From positions 62,001-126,000 of the forward strand of contig JBBEWH010000082.1 of NCBI GenBank assembly GCA_037414955.1: DNA of 64,000 bases, in the 5' to 3' direction. This document shows positions 49,084 to 57,829 of the stretch, piece by piece (position 1 is the first letter of the stretch; each line of letters opens with the position of its first letter). A model generated the notes under the pieces. That model was not told where the DNA came from. It worked only from the letters and a program-made list of their open reading frames with translations, and did not search any database. Position numbers and translations under genes: made by a program. This DNA is from Phytohabitans sp037414955. Lineage in GTDB: Bacteria > Actinomycetota > Actinomycetes > Mycobacteriales > Micromonosporaceae.

Positions 49084-50956
49084 AAGATTCGCGCTGGTAG
49101 GCGCTCGCCTGGAGGGTGAAGAGCGCCGCGTACGCGCCGCCCAGCGCCATCAGCTCCGCGTGCGTGCCCTGCTCGGTCACCGCGCCGTGGTCCAGCACGT
49201 AGATCCGGTCCGCCTCCCGCACGCTCGCCAGCCGGTGGGTGATCAACACAACGGTCCGGCCGGCGGCCAGCTCACGCAGCCGCTGGTACACGTCGTGCTC
49301 GGCCCGGGCGTCCAGGTTCGCGGTCGGCTCGTCGCAGATCAGCAGCGCCGCGTCCCGGTAGAACGCCCGGCTCACCGCGAGCCGCTGCCACTGCCCGCCG
49401 GACAGGTCCGCGCCGTCGGTGAAGTGCCGGGACAGCAGCGTGTCGTACCCGCGGGGCAGTTCCGTGACAAACTCGTGCGCGTCGCCGCGCCGCGCGGCGG
49501 TCTCCACGGCCGCCGGCTCGACCGGCTGCTCGTACCGGCCAATGGTGATGTTGACGCGGGCGGACAGCGGCCACCGGGTGGGTTCCTGCATGACGGCCGC
49601 GACCTGGTCGCGGACGCTGACCGGGTCGACGCCCGCGAGGTCGACGCCGTCCCAGACCACCGCGCCCTCGTTCGGGTGGTAGAGCCCGGCCATCAGCCGG
49701 GCCAGCGTCGACTTCCCGGAGCCGTTCTCGCCGACCAGCGCGACGGTCTCGCCGCGCCGCATCGTCAGCGACACGTCACGCACCGCCGGACGCTCCGCAC
49801 CCGGGTACGCGAACGTGACGCCGCGCAGCTCGATCAGCTCGGGCCCGAGCGGCGCGCGCACGGCCGGCGTCGGCTCCGCCCGCTCCCGGGCCAGCGCGCA
49901 GAAGCCCTCGTAGTCGCCGAAGTACAGGCCCTGCTCGTAGAGGTGGTTCACCGAGAACGCGACCTGGGTCAGCGCGTTGATGCCGGTCTGGATGGCGTAC
50001 GCCGCCGCGCCGCCCACCGCGAGGTCCATCCGCCCGGTCACCAGCAGCCCGATGAGCGCGGCGTACGCGAGGCCGGTCGCCACCCCGCCGAGCGCCGCGC
50101 CGACCAGGTTGGTGCGCACCTGCTGGCCGGAGACCCGCATGTACTCCCCGGTCGCCACGTTGAGCAGCCGCCGCACCTCGTCCAGCAGGTAGCGGCGCAC
50201 CGTGAACGCCCGTACCTCCGGCGCCGGCTCCCGGTCGGCGAGCAGGTCGGAGAGCATCCACTTGCGCCGCCACACCGCGACCAGCCGCAGCTGCTGGCGG
50301 TAGCCCAGCCGGGCCGAGCGGACCGCCGCCCAGCCGGTGGGCAGTACCGCCAGGACCAGCAGCGGCAGCAACAGCGGATGCAGCACGGCCAGCACGCCGC
50401 CCGCCGCGGCCAGTCCCACCACGTTCGTGACCAGCTCGATGGCGTGGTCGACGACCCGCTGCGCCGCGTCGATGCCGCGGTCGCGGGCCCGGTGCATGGC
50501 GTCCCGCCAGTCCGGGTCGTCGAACGTCGCCAGGTCCACCCGGGTGGTGAGGTCGAGCAGCTCCATCTCGGCCGCCTCGATCACCTGCGGCGACAGCCGG
50601 CCCTGCGCCGCCGTCGCGGCCGACGTGAGCAGCGTGCGCATCATGGCGGCGCCGACCATCACCAGCAGCGACGGCACCGCGGCCCGGATCCGGTCCGGTG
50701 TGGGCCCGGCCCGCAACAGTCCATCCAGGACACCCACGACGCTGACCAGGCTCACCGCGCTGGCCACGCCGCCGGCGACCTGGAAGCCGACCAGCGCCAG
50801 GGTGGTGCGGGGGCTGGCCCGCCAGGCCAGCAGCCAGGCCTGGCGCAGCAGGCTCGGCAGCCGCCGCAGCATGCGCAGGAACGACGCGTTGGCGGCCGCC
50901 GCGGTGGCGGTCAGCCAGTACGGCACCTTCAGCTCATCATCGGCCGGCGAATCCAT
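49079..50956 (-). CDS. ABC transporter, fused permease and ATPase
   Basis: A 625-residue half-transporter of the exporter type. The membrane domain spans about residues 45-345, with hydrophobic segments such as LALVGFQVAGGVASAVSLVS and GVLAVLHPLLLPLLVLAVLP. The nucleotide-binding domain has Walker A VALVGENGSGKSTLA, Q-loop AAVMQEP, signature DLSGGQWQRLAVS, Walker B ALLICDEPTANLD and the switch His in VLITHRLASV. It should dimerise to export a substrate that is not deducible. The position-3 Trp in the signature (LSGGQWQR) is seen in peptide and lantibiotic-type exporters. The stop codon lies inside expanded element A14. Confidence 0.94.
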   Translation of the reverse strand: MDSPADDELKVPYWLTATAAAANASFLRMLRRLPSLLRQAWLLAWRASPRTTLALVGFQVAGGVASAVSLVSVVGVLDGLLRAGPTPDRIRAAVPSLLVMVGAAMMRTLLTSAATAAQGRLSPQVIEAAEMELLDLTTRVDLATFDDPDWRDAMHRARDRGIDAAQRVVDHAIELVTNVVGLAAAGGVLAVLHPLLLPLLVLAVLPTGWAAVRSARLGYRQQLRLVAVWRRKWMLSDLLADREPAPEVRAFTVRRYLLDEVRRLLNVATGEYMRVSGQQVRTNLVGAALGGVATGLAYAALIGLLVTGRMDLAVGGAAAYAIQTGINALTQVAFSVNHLYEQGLYFGDYEGFCALARERAEPTPAVRAPLGPELIELRGVTFAYPGAERPAVRDVSLTMRRGETVALVGENGSGKSTLARLMAGLYHPNEGAVVWDGVDLAGVDPVSVRDQVAAVMQEPTRWPLSARVNITIGRYEQPVEPAAVETAARRGDAHEFVTELPRGYDTLLSRHFTDGADLSGGQWQRLAVSRAFYRDAALLICDEPTANLDARAEHDVYQRLRELAAGRTVVLITHRLASVREADRIYVLDHGAVTEQGTHAELMALGGAYAALFTLQASAYQRESS

Positions 50957-50969
50957 GTCTATCTTGGTA

Positions 50970-51055
50970 CCGCCTCTTCATGATCAAGGCGTGCGTCAAG
51001 TCGGTTTTAGGTCTTGTAGGGCGCCGGGGTGGGTTATGGGGGGCTAGCTGGGCCC
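50970..51055. repeat. Family A element, copy A15a (loop-expanded, one end only)
   Basis: Starts CCGCCTCTTCATGATCAAGG then GTGCGTCAAG, continues GTCTTGTAGGGCGCCGGGGT and GGGGGGCTAG, aligning with the reverse of copy A8. There is no closing arm; the 17-bp start is repeated directly at 51055-51071, where the next compact palindrome begins. Confidence 0.85.
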
Positions 51056-51057
51056 CG

Positions 51058-51125
51058 CCTCTTCATGATCACGGCGTCCTTCAAGTCGTTAGAACGACTT
51101 GACGGACGCCTTGATCATGAAGAGG
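51058..51125. repeat. Family A palindrome, copy A15b (compact)
   Basis: CCTCTTCATGATCACGGCGT on the left to CATGAAGAGG on the right; flank symmetry CCTCTT/AAGAGG. It sits 2 bp after the NYN-domain gene's stop. Confidence 0.93.
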
Positions 51126-51127
51126 GG

Positions 51128-52492
51128 TTAGGAGCGGGAGAGGCGGCGGAGGAGGGAGTCGGCGCCGAGGGGGTAGGCGCCGTGCCGGCGGACGCCGTCG
51201 GCCACCTCGCGATCGGACGACACCACCACGACCGCGCGGCCGGCCGGCTCGGCGCGCACGAGGCGGCGGATCAGCTCGTCGGCGGTCTCGCCCTTGCGGG
51301 AGAACAGCACCCGCACCCCGCGCGGCGCGGGCGGCAGCCCGTGCACCCGTTCCGCCCCGTCGAAGACCACGGTCACCTCGTCGCCGGTCTGCGCGGCGAT
51401 GCCGCCGAGCCCGGTGATGAGCCGCTTGCGCTGCTGCTCGAGGGACATCTCACCGAACCCGCGCTTCGTCACGTTGTAGCCGTCGACCACCAGGTGTGCC
51501 TTGGGCAGCGCGAGGAGCTGGTCGAGCCGGGCCGGGTCGTCGGCGTCCAGCCCGCGCGTGCTGGTGACCGAGCCGGGCTGGTCCGCGTACTGGTCGGCCA
51601 CGAAGTCAGCCGGGTGCCGCTCGGCGGGGTCGAGGGCCAGCTCGCGGCGCAGCCCCACGGCGGCCCGCCCGATGGTCTCCAGGAGCAGCCACAGCCGGGC
51701 GTCGTCGACGGCCCGCGCCTCCTTGGCCGTCGCCCGGACCGAACCGGCCGTCGCTTCGGCTTCGGCCAGCTTCGCCCGTACCCGCCGGAGCTCCGCGTCG
51801 TGGTCGGCGGTGGCCCGCGTGGCCCGGCCCTTCTCGGTGGCCAGCATCTCGCTGGCCTTGCGCTCGCGCGCCTGCGCGTCGCGCAGCGACCGGGTGAGCT
51901 GGCGGGTCTCCTCGCGCAGCTGGCCCAGCTCCTCGCGGACCCGGGCCAGCTCGTCGCGCAGCTTGTCGGCCTCCACCCTGGCCACGGCCCGGTCGTGCTC
52001 GGCGCGGGTGGCCCGCTGCTCCGCCTCGCGGATCGTCTCGGTGACGGCCGCGCTGTCCGCCTCGGCGCGCACCGCTTCACCGGCCGCGTCGACCAGCTCG
52101 CGCCAGTTGTGCGGGCGGGCGAGGTAGGCCAGCGCCGCGACCTCGACGGGGTCGGCGGCCGCGGGGGACACGCCGTCGAGCACCGCGGCGCCCAGCTCAC
52201 CGGCCTCGTCGAGCACCCTGGTCGTGACCCGCTGCCGGAACAGCGGGTCGGCGACGAGCTGGGCGGCGATGGCGGGGCCGCCGAGCCGGGCCCGCCGGTT
52301 AGGTGCGAACTTGGCGACCCGCCGGAGCGGCACGGGCAGCTCGTCGGCCGGCACGCCGGGCAGCGCCGCCGCGGTCAGCGCGACGACCCGCTGGCGGACC
52401 TGCTCGGGGAGCACCGGCTCCGGTTCCGCCGCCGCAGCGTCAGACGCCGCACCCCCGGGGATGCGGTCGTCGGGCGGAACCGGTACGGACAT
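51128..52492 (-). CDS. NYN (YacP-like PIN) domain protein with long coiled coil
   Basis: A 454-residue putative RNase. Residues 150-270 are a charged coiled coil (REAEQRATRAEHDRAVARVE, ELARVREELGQLREETRQLT). The C-terminal 165 residues are a YacP-like NYN/PIN domain with acidic metal-binding positions in HLVVDGYNVTKRGF, DEVTVVFDGAERVHG, GETADELIRRLVR and VVVSSDREVADGVRRHGA. NYN proteins cleave RNA; YacP relatives process rRNA or tRNA in other bacteria. ATG 52492 begins a Pro/Ala-rich N-terminus. Divergent from the DEDDh nuclease gene. Confidence 0.92.
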   Translation of the reverse strand: MSVPVPPDDRIPGGAASDAAAAEPEPVLPEQVRQRVVALTAAALPGVPADELPVPLRRVAKFAPNRRARLGGPAIAAQLVADPLFRQRVTTRVLDEAGELGAAVLDGVSPAAADPVEVAALAYLARPHNWRELVDAAGEAVRAEADSAAVTETIREAEQRATRAEHDRAVARVEADKLRDELARVREELGQLREETRQLTRSLRDAQARERKASEMLATEKGRATRATADHDAELRRVRAKLAEAEATAGSVRATAKEARAVDDARLWLLLETIGRAAVGLRRELALDPAERHPADFVADQYADQPGSVTSTRGLDADDPARLDQLLALPKAHLVVDGYNVTKRGFGEMSLEQQRKRLITGLGGIAAQTGDEVTVVFDGAERVHGLPPAPRGVRVLFSRKGETADELIRRLVRAEPAGRAVVVVSSDREVADGVRRHGAYPLGADSLLRRLSRS

Positions 52493-52612
52493 CTGTCAAG
52501 TCTCCCACCACGCGCGCCATGCTGGCGCGGCGCGGAGACGATCTTTTCCCGAAGGTGACAGTGGGCTCAGGTCACCGCCGGCCTGCTTTCCCTATGGTGC
52601 CCGTGGGGAACG

Positions 52613-54382
52613 ATGTCACACCCGCGTCCTAGTGTGCCCGCCGTGGCAGAAGTGGAGTACGTCCAGGGCAGCTTCGACGCCCTGCTCGACGACCCGGCCG
52701 CGCGCTCGCTGCGCGAGACCACGTTCGTCGTGGTCGACCTGGAGACCACCGGCTCCGCCCCGGACGGCGGCGGCATCACCGAGATCGGCGCGGTCAAGGT
52801 CCGCGGCGGCGAGGAGCTGGGCGTCCTCGGCACGCTGGTCAACCCGGGGACGCCGATCCCGCCGTTCATCACCGTCCTGACCGGCATCACGCAGGCGATG
52901 CTGACGCCGGCGCCGCCGATCGAGCAGGTGCTGCCGAGCTTCCTGGAGTTCATCCGGGACGCCGTGCTGGTGGCGCACAACGCGCCCTATGACGTCGGCT
53001 TCCTCAAGGCGGCGTGCGCCCGGCACGGTTACGCCTGGCCGCAGCCGAAGGTGCTCGACACGGTCCAGCTGGCCCGGCGGGTGCTGGTCCGCGACGAGGT
53101 GCCGAACCACAAGCTGGGCACCCTGGCGACGTATTTCCGCACCCCGCGGCAGCCCAGCCACCGGGCGCTGGCCGACGCCCAGGCCACCGTCGACGTGCTG
53201 CACGCGCTCATCGGGCGCCTGGGCAGCTTCAAGGTGCACACGCTGGGCGACGCGATCGAGTTCGCGAAGGCGGTCAGCCCGACGCAGCGCCGCAAGCGGC
53301 ACCTGGCCGAGGGGCTGCCGCACGCGCCGGGCGTCTACATCTTCCGGGCCGCCGACGACCGGCCGCTCTACGTCGGCACGTCCGGCGACATCGCGACCCG
53401 GGTGCGCAGCTACTTCACCGCCGCTGAGAAGCGGGCCCGGATCTCCGAGATGCTGGCGGCCGCCGAGCGGGTGGAGGCGGTCGAGTGCGCCCACTCGCTG
53501 GAGGCCGAGGTGCGCGAGCTGCGGATGATCGCCGCGCACGCCCCGCCGTACAACCGCCGGTCCAAATATCCCGAGCGCGCCCTGTGGCTCAAGCTCACCG
53601 CGGAGGCCTACCCGAGATTGTCGCTGGTCCGCGCGGTGGGCGCGGGCGACGCGGCCTATCTGGGGCCGTTCGGCTCGCGGCGGTCGGCGGACCTGGCCGC
53701 CGCTGGCGTGCAGGACGCGCTGCCGCTGCGTCCGTGCACGCTCAAGCTCTCCGCCCGCACCACGACGCCGGCCTGCGCGCTGGCCGAGTTGGGCAGATGC
53801 GACGCGCCCTGCGAGCACCGGATCACCCCCGAGGAGTACGCGGACCGCGCGGCCGCCCCCTTCGCGCGCGCCACCACCGACGACCCGGGCCCGCTGGTCG
53901 ACGCGTTGCTGGCCCGCATCGAGGTGCTGTCCGGCGCGCAGCGCTACGAGGAGGCGGCGGTGGTGCGCACCCGGCTGGCGGCGGTGCTCCGCGTCACCGT
54001 GCGCCAGCAGCGGCTCCGCGGGCTGATCGGGATCGCCGAGCTGGCGGCCGCGCGACGGGCCACCGACGGCGGCTGGGAGCTGGCCGTGGTGCGGCACGGG
54101 CGCCTCGTCGCGGCCGGCGTCTCGCCGCCCCGGGTGCACCCGCGACCCACCCTTGACATGCTGAAAGCCACCGCCGAGACGGTGCGCCCGGAGCCGGGCC
54201 CGCTGCCGGCGGCGTCCGCGGAGGAGACCGAGCGGATCCTGGTGTGGCTGGAGCGGCCCGACACCCGATTGGTGGAAGTCTCCTCCGGCTGGGCGTCACC
54301 CGTCCGGGGGGCGGCACGCTTCCGCGATCTGCTCACTCGGGCAGAAACGGCGTCTTCCGGTAAAGACTCGACCGAAAGCTGA
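52613..54382 (+). CDS. DEDDh exonuclease fused to GIY-YIG/UvrC-like domains
   Basis: A 589-residue nuclease resembling mycobacterial Rv2191. The N-terminal DnaQ-like exonuclease (about 30-200) has FVVVDLETTGSAPDGGG (D, E), LVAHNAPYDVGFLKA (D) and PSHRALADAQATVDVL (H, D). A GIY-YIG endonuclease domain follows at about 235-320 (HAPGVYIFRAADDRPLYVGT). The rest is UvrC-like, including a UVR-type helix pair (LSGAQRYEEAAVVRTRLAAV). It probably acts in DNA repair, cleaving and trimming damaged strands. ATG 52613 or GTG 52643 may be the start. Confidence 0.93.
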   Translation: MSHPRPSVPAVAEVEYVQGSFDALLDDPAARSLRETTFVVVDLETTGSAPDGGGITEIGAVKVRGGEELGVLGTLVNPGTPIPPFITVLTGITQAMLTPAPPIEQVLPSFLEFIRDAVLVAHNAPYDVGFLKAACARHGYAWPQPKVLDTVQLARRVLVRDEVPNHKLGTLATYFRTPRQPSHRALADAQATVDVLHALIGRLGSFKVHTLGDAIEFAKAVSPTQRRKRHLAEGLPHAPGVYIFRAADDRPLYVGTSGDIATRVRSYFTAAEKRARISEMLAAAERVEAVECAHSLEAEVRELRMIAAHAPPYNRRSKYPERALWLKLTAEAYPRLSLVRAVGAGDAAYLGPFGSRRSADLAAAGVQDALPLRPCTLKLSARTTTPACALAELGRCDAPCEHRITPEEYADRAAAPFARATTDDPGPLVDALLARIEVLSGAQRYEEAAVVRTRLAAVLRVTVRQQRLRGLIGIAELAAARRATDGGWELAVVRHGRLVAAGVSPPRVHPRPTLDMLKATAETVRPEPGPLPAASAEETERILVWLERPDTRLVEVSSGWASPVRGAARFRDLLTRAETASSGKDSTES

Positions 54383-54522
54383 TGAGTAACTAACCATTCG
54401 TATGACCGTTGCTCGCTTAGGCTGTTAGGCAAGTGCATTCCTGTCAGCCAACGCCGGGTTTGAGCAAGCTCTGCCGCGGGCAGTGCGGTGCTACCCCGAG
54501 CTCAGGTGAGGGAGGTGTCCAA

Positions 54523-56283
54523 GTGGACCTCGACGCCGGCCACGGCGCCGCACTTGGACGCGCGCTCGCCGCCGACCCCGTCGACCTACCGCTGTCCGCA
54601 CGGCTGCGCTCGCTGCTGTCCTGGTCCACGTCCGACGACGACCCGGTCACCACGCTGACGAAGACCCACCGCGCCATCCACCCGTATGCGGACGCCGGCG
54701 TCCTGCGCCGCGGCTACGCGATCGCCGAGAGCATGCACCGGGGGCAGTTCCGCAAGAGCGGCGACCCCTACATCACGCACCCGCTGGCGGTCGCGCAGAT
54801 CTGCGCCGAGCTGGGCATGGACACCACCACGCTGGTCGCCGCCCTGCTGCACGACACGGTGGAGGACACGACCTACACGCTGCAGGCGCTCAGCGACGAC
54901 TTCGGGCCCGAGGTGGCCCACCTGGTCGACGGGGTCACCAAGTTCGACAAGGCGTATTACGGGCAGGCCGCCGAAGCCGAGACGATCCGCAAGATGATCG
55001 TGGCGGCCGGCAAGGACGTCCGGGTGCTGATCATCAAGCTGGCCGACCGGGTGCACAACATGCGCACGCTCGACGCCCGCTCCGCCGCCTCCCGGGCCCG
55101 CATCGCCCGCGCGACGCTCGACGTGCTGGTGCCGCTCTGCGACCGGCTCGGCATCCAGGCGCTCAAGCGCGAGCTCGACGACATCGTGCTCTACCACCTG
55201 CACACGGAGTGGTATGAGCGGATCGACCGGCACGTGCAGAACCGCCCGGACTGGGCCGGTTACCTGCAGAACGTGGAGGCGTGCGCCCGGCTGGCCCTCA
55301 AGCGCGGCAAGGTGACGGCCAACGTCACCTCGCGCCCCCGGCACTACTACTCGATCTGGAAAGACACCGTCAGCGGCGGGCACCACCAGCCGTTCGACCT
55401 GCCGCGCATCGCGGTGGTGGTCGACGGTCCGGAGACCGACTGTTACGCCGCTCTCGGCGTGCTGCACGGGCTGTGGCGGCCGGTCGCGGGGCGGTTCAAA
55501 GACTTCATCGCGTCGCCGAAGAACAACCTCTACCGATCCCTGCACACCACGGTGATCGGTCCTGACGATCGCTCGGTCGAGGTGCTGATCCGCACCGAGG
55601 AGATGCACCGCTCCGCGGAGTACGGCATCGCCGCCAACTTCCGCTTCGCCCGCCCGTCCGACCGCACCGACCGGACCCGCGCCGACGAGCTGGCCTGGCT
55701 GCGCCGGGTGCTCGACTGGGAGCAGGAGACCGCCGACGCCACCCAGTTCCTCAACTCGCTGCGCTGCGACCTCGCGGAGTCGCAGATCCAGGTGTTCGCT
55801 GACGGCCGGCAGGTGCTCCTGCCGGCCGGTTCTACTCCGGTCGACCTGGCATACGAGCTGAGCGCCGAGACCGGCGAGCACTGCCTGGCCGCGAAGATCA
55901 ACGGGCGGCTCGTGCCGCTGGCGTCCCAGCTCGACGAGGGCGACGTGGTGGAAATCTTCACCGAGCCGGCGCAGGAGCCGCAGCGCGAGTGGCTGACGTT
56001 CGTGAAGTCGCCGCACGCCCAGATGCAGATCAACCGGTGGTTCGCCGACCACCAGGAGCCCGGCATCACGATCGCCGACAAGGTCCGCCTCGGCCGCGCC
56101 ACGATCGGGCTCACGTTGCGCAAGCACGACCGCGGGCTGGCCAGCGAGGTGCCGCTGCGCACGCTGGCCGACGACCTGGGCTACCCCGACCTCGAGACCA
56201 TGCTGGTCGCCATCTTCGACCGCACCATCTCCCCCGACGACGTCGTCGACAAGCTCATCGCCCTGGTCGACCGCCGCGACTAG
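54523..56283 (+). CDS. RelA/SpoT homologue (HD, synthetase-like, TGS) without ACT domain
   Basis: A 586-residue (p)ppGpp enzyme, shorter than the usual 720-800 residues of long Rsh proteins. The HD hydrolase domain is intact: THPLAVAQICAELGM, TLVAALLHDTVEDTTYTLQA and IIKLADRVHNMRTL. The synthetase region keeps GRFKDFIASPKNNLYRSLHT and VEVLIRTEEMHRSAEYGIAA but departs at SRPRHYYSIWKD (usually GRPKH-YSI-K) and FDLPRIAVVV (usually YDL-A-R-). TGS follows (QIQVFADGRQVLLPAGSTPV DLAYELS). The ACT domain is missing. GTG 54523 has GGGAGG 7 bases upstream. Possibly hydrolase-biased and a second Rsh of the genome. Confidence 0.92.
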   Translation: MDLDAGHGAALGRALAADPVDLPLSARLRSLLSWSTSDDDPVTTLTKTHRAIHPYADAGVLRRGYAIAESMHRGQFRKSGDPYITHPLAVAQICAELGMDTTTLVAALLHDTVEDTTYTLQALSDDFGPEVAHLVDGVTKFDKAYYGQAAEAETIRKMIVAAGKDVRVLIIKLADRVHNMRTLDARSAASRARIARATLDVLVPLCDRLGIQALKRELDDIVLYHLHTEWYERIDRHVQNRPDWAGYLQNVEACARLALKRGKVTANVTSRPRHYYSIWKDTVSGGHHQPFDLPRIAVVVDGPETDCYAALGVLHGLWRPVAGRFKDFIASPKNNLYRSLHTTVIGPDDRSVEVLIRTEEMHRSAEYGIAANFRFARPSDRTDRTRADELAWLRRVLDWEQETADATQFLNSLRCDLAESQIQVFADGRQVLLPAGSTPVDLAYELSAETGEHCLAAKINGRLVPLASQLDEGDVVEIFTEPAQEPQREWLTFVKSPHAQMQINRWFADHQEPGITIADKVRLGRATIGLTLRKHDRGLASEVPLRTLADDLGYPDLETMLVAIFDRTISPDDVVDKLIALVDRRD

Positions 56284-56293
56284 CTCCCTCATC

Positions 56294-56347
56294 CATGATC
56301 AAGGCGTCCCTCACGCCGTAAGGACAACCATGGGGACGCCTTGATCT
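56294..56347. repeat. Family A palindrome, copy A16 (compact, divergent)
   Basis: Arms CATGATCAAGGCGTCCCT and GGGGACGCCTTGATCTT with an unpaired centre (CACGCCGTAAGGACAACCAT). It lies 10 bp after the Rsh stop. Confidence 0.88.
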
Positions 56348-56406
56348 TCGGCGTTGACCCCTGGTGGGTGACATGCGGGACACGCCCGGCCCGTAGCCTT
56401 GCTTCC

Positions 56407-56958
56407 GTGACCGCCCGCCATTCCGCTCTGCGAGCCGCCGTCTACGGCGTCTTCTACCGGTTGCCGCACCCGGTCCGTCGCCGGCTCGTGCGCATGTTCG
56501 TGTCGAAGTACATCGTCGGCGCGGTGACGCTGGTCCGTGACGCCGACGCGCCCGGACCGGGCCGGATCTTGCTGCTGCGCCAGCCACCCGGGCGCGGCTG
56601 GGGTCTGCCCGCCGGGCTCCTGCAGCGAGCCGAACCGCCCATCATGGGCGCCGCCCGCGAGTTGGCCGAGGAGTCGGGCATCAGGCTCGCCGCCGCCGAC
56701 CTGCGCCCCGCGGTGCCGAACGCGGTCGTGCACGCCAAGGGCTGGGTCGACGTGGTGTTCGAGGCGTCCGTGCCGGCATCCACCACCGCACTGAGCGTCG
56801 ACGGCGCCGAGGTGCTGGAAGCGGCCTGGCACCCGCTCGACGACCTGCCCCGCCTGACCACGTCGACCGCGCGGCTGCTCGCGTACTACGGCATCGGCCC
56901 CCTGGCGGACACGCCCGGCCCGTGGTCCACGTTCACGACCTCCTCGACCAGTGACTGA
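56407..56958 (+). CDS. Nudix hydrolase
   Basis: A 183-residue Nudix-fold pyrophosphohydrolase. A complete Nudix box (G-x5-E-x7-R-E-x2-E-E-x-G) is present: GLLQRAEPPIMGAARELAEE followed by SGI. An N-terminal basic helix (LPHPVRRRLVRMFVSKY) and GPGRILLLRQPPGRGWGLP precede it. The substrate may be a nucleoside diphosphate derivative. GTG 56407 starts after the palindrome; the longer frame begins inside it. The 3' end overlaps or abuts the nucleotidyltransferase gene, so the two probably form an operon. Confidence 0.92.
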   Translation: MTARHSALRAAVYGVFYRLPHPVRRRLVRMFVSKYIVGAVTLVRDADAPGPGRILLLRQPPGRGWGLPAGLLQRAEPPIMGAARELAEESGIRLAAADLRPAVPNAVVHAKGWVDVVFEASVPASTTALSVDGAEVLEAAWHPLDDLPRLTTSTARLLAYYGIGPLADTPGPWSTFTTSSTSD

Positions 56959-56974
56959 GCGGCGCCTTCCCGTC

Positions 56975-57778
56975 ATGACTGAGCTCTGTGCGGTCGTGCT
57001 CGCCGCCGGCCACGGCATGCGGCTCCGACCGCTCACCGATCATCTGCCGAAGGCGCTCTGCCCGGTGGGCAACGTGCCGCTGCTGGACCGGGCGCTCGCC
57101 CATGTCGCCGCGATCGGCCTCACCGGCCCGGCGTCGGTCGCGGTCAACGCCAGCTACCTGGCGGACCAGGTCGTCGCACATGCCGGCGATCGGGTACACC
57201 TGTCGGTGGAGCCCGGCGTGCCGCTGGGCACCGCCGGCGGCGTCGGCAACCTGCGCGACTGGATCGCCGGACGCGGCGTGCTGGTGGGCAACGCCGACGC
57301 CTACCTGACCGGCGACGTCACGCAGCTGCTGGCCGGCTGGGACGGCGAGACGGTGCGCCTACTGGGGGTGCCGGCTGATCGGGCCGAGTTCAGCGGCCAC
57401 CGGTTCGCCGGGTTCTCGCTGCTGCCCTGGCGATACGTACGCGACCTGCCACCGGAGCCGGCCGAGCTGGTCAAGGCGGTGTGGCGACCGGCCGAGGCGG
57501 CGGGCCACCTGCGGGTCGTGACACACCGCGGGACGTACCTGGACACCGGCACCCCGAGCCACTATCTGGCGGCGAACCTGCACGCCACCGGTACCGGAAA
57601 TCTGCTGGCTCCGGACGCGACCGTGACCGGCGGGTGCGAGCGATCGGTGGTCGGCGCCGGCGCCGAGGTCCACGGCAAGCTGACCCGGGCGGTGGTCTGG
57701 CCCGGCGGCTACGTCGGACCGGACGAGCATCTCGTCGACGCGATCCGCGCCGGCACCTCCCTGACCATCACCCCATGA
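56975..57778 (+). CDS. Nucleotidyltransferase family protein (NDP-sugar pyrophosphorylase-like)
   Basis: A 267-residue GT-A-fold nucleotidyltransferase. The signature is CAVVLAAGHGMRLRPLTDHL PKALCPVGNVPLLD, the NTP-binding G-x-G-x-R-L-x-P-L-T loop with PKAL. LGTAGGVGNLRDW and VLVGNADAYLTGD (metal-binding D) follow. The C-terminal part (ATVTGGCERSVVGAGAEVHG) resembles a short left-handed beta-helix cap. It probably forms an NDP-sugar from a sugar 1-phosphate. ATG 56975 is preferred; GTG 56951 would overlap the Nudix gene by 8 bp. The stop TGA lies inside palindrome A17. Confidence 0.92.
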   Translation: MTELCAVVLAAGHGMRLRPLTDHLPKALCPVGNVPLLDRALAHVAAIGLTGPASVAVNASYLADQVVAHAGDRVHLSVEPGVPLGTAGGVGNLRDWIAGRGVLVGNADAYLTGDVTQLLAGWDGETVRLLGVPADRAEFSGHRFAGFSLLPWRYVRDLPPEPAELVKAVWRPAEAAGHLRVVTHRGTYLDTGTPSHYLAANLHATGTGNLLAPDATVTGGCERSVVGAGAEVHGKLTRAVVWPGGYVGPDEHLVDAIRAGTSLTITP

Positions 57779-57829
57779 TCAGGGCGTCCTTCAAGTAGTG
57801 AGAACTACGTGAAGGACGCCTTGATCATG
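57774..57829. repeat. Family A palindrome, copy A17, holding both convergent stop codons
   Basis: CATGATCAGGGCGTCCTTCA to CATG; one G/T mismatch. TGA at 57776-57778 ends the nucleotidyltransferase, and TCA at 57825-57827 (TGA on the minus strand) ends the hydrolase. Confidence 0.95.
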
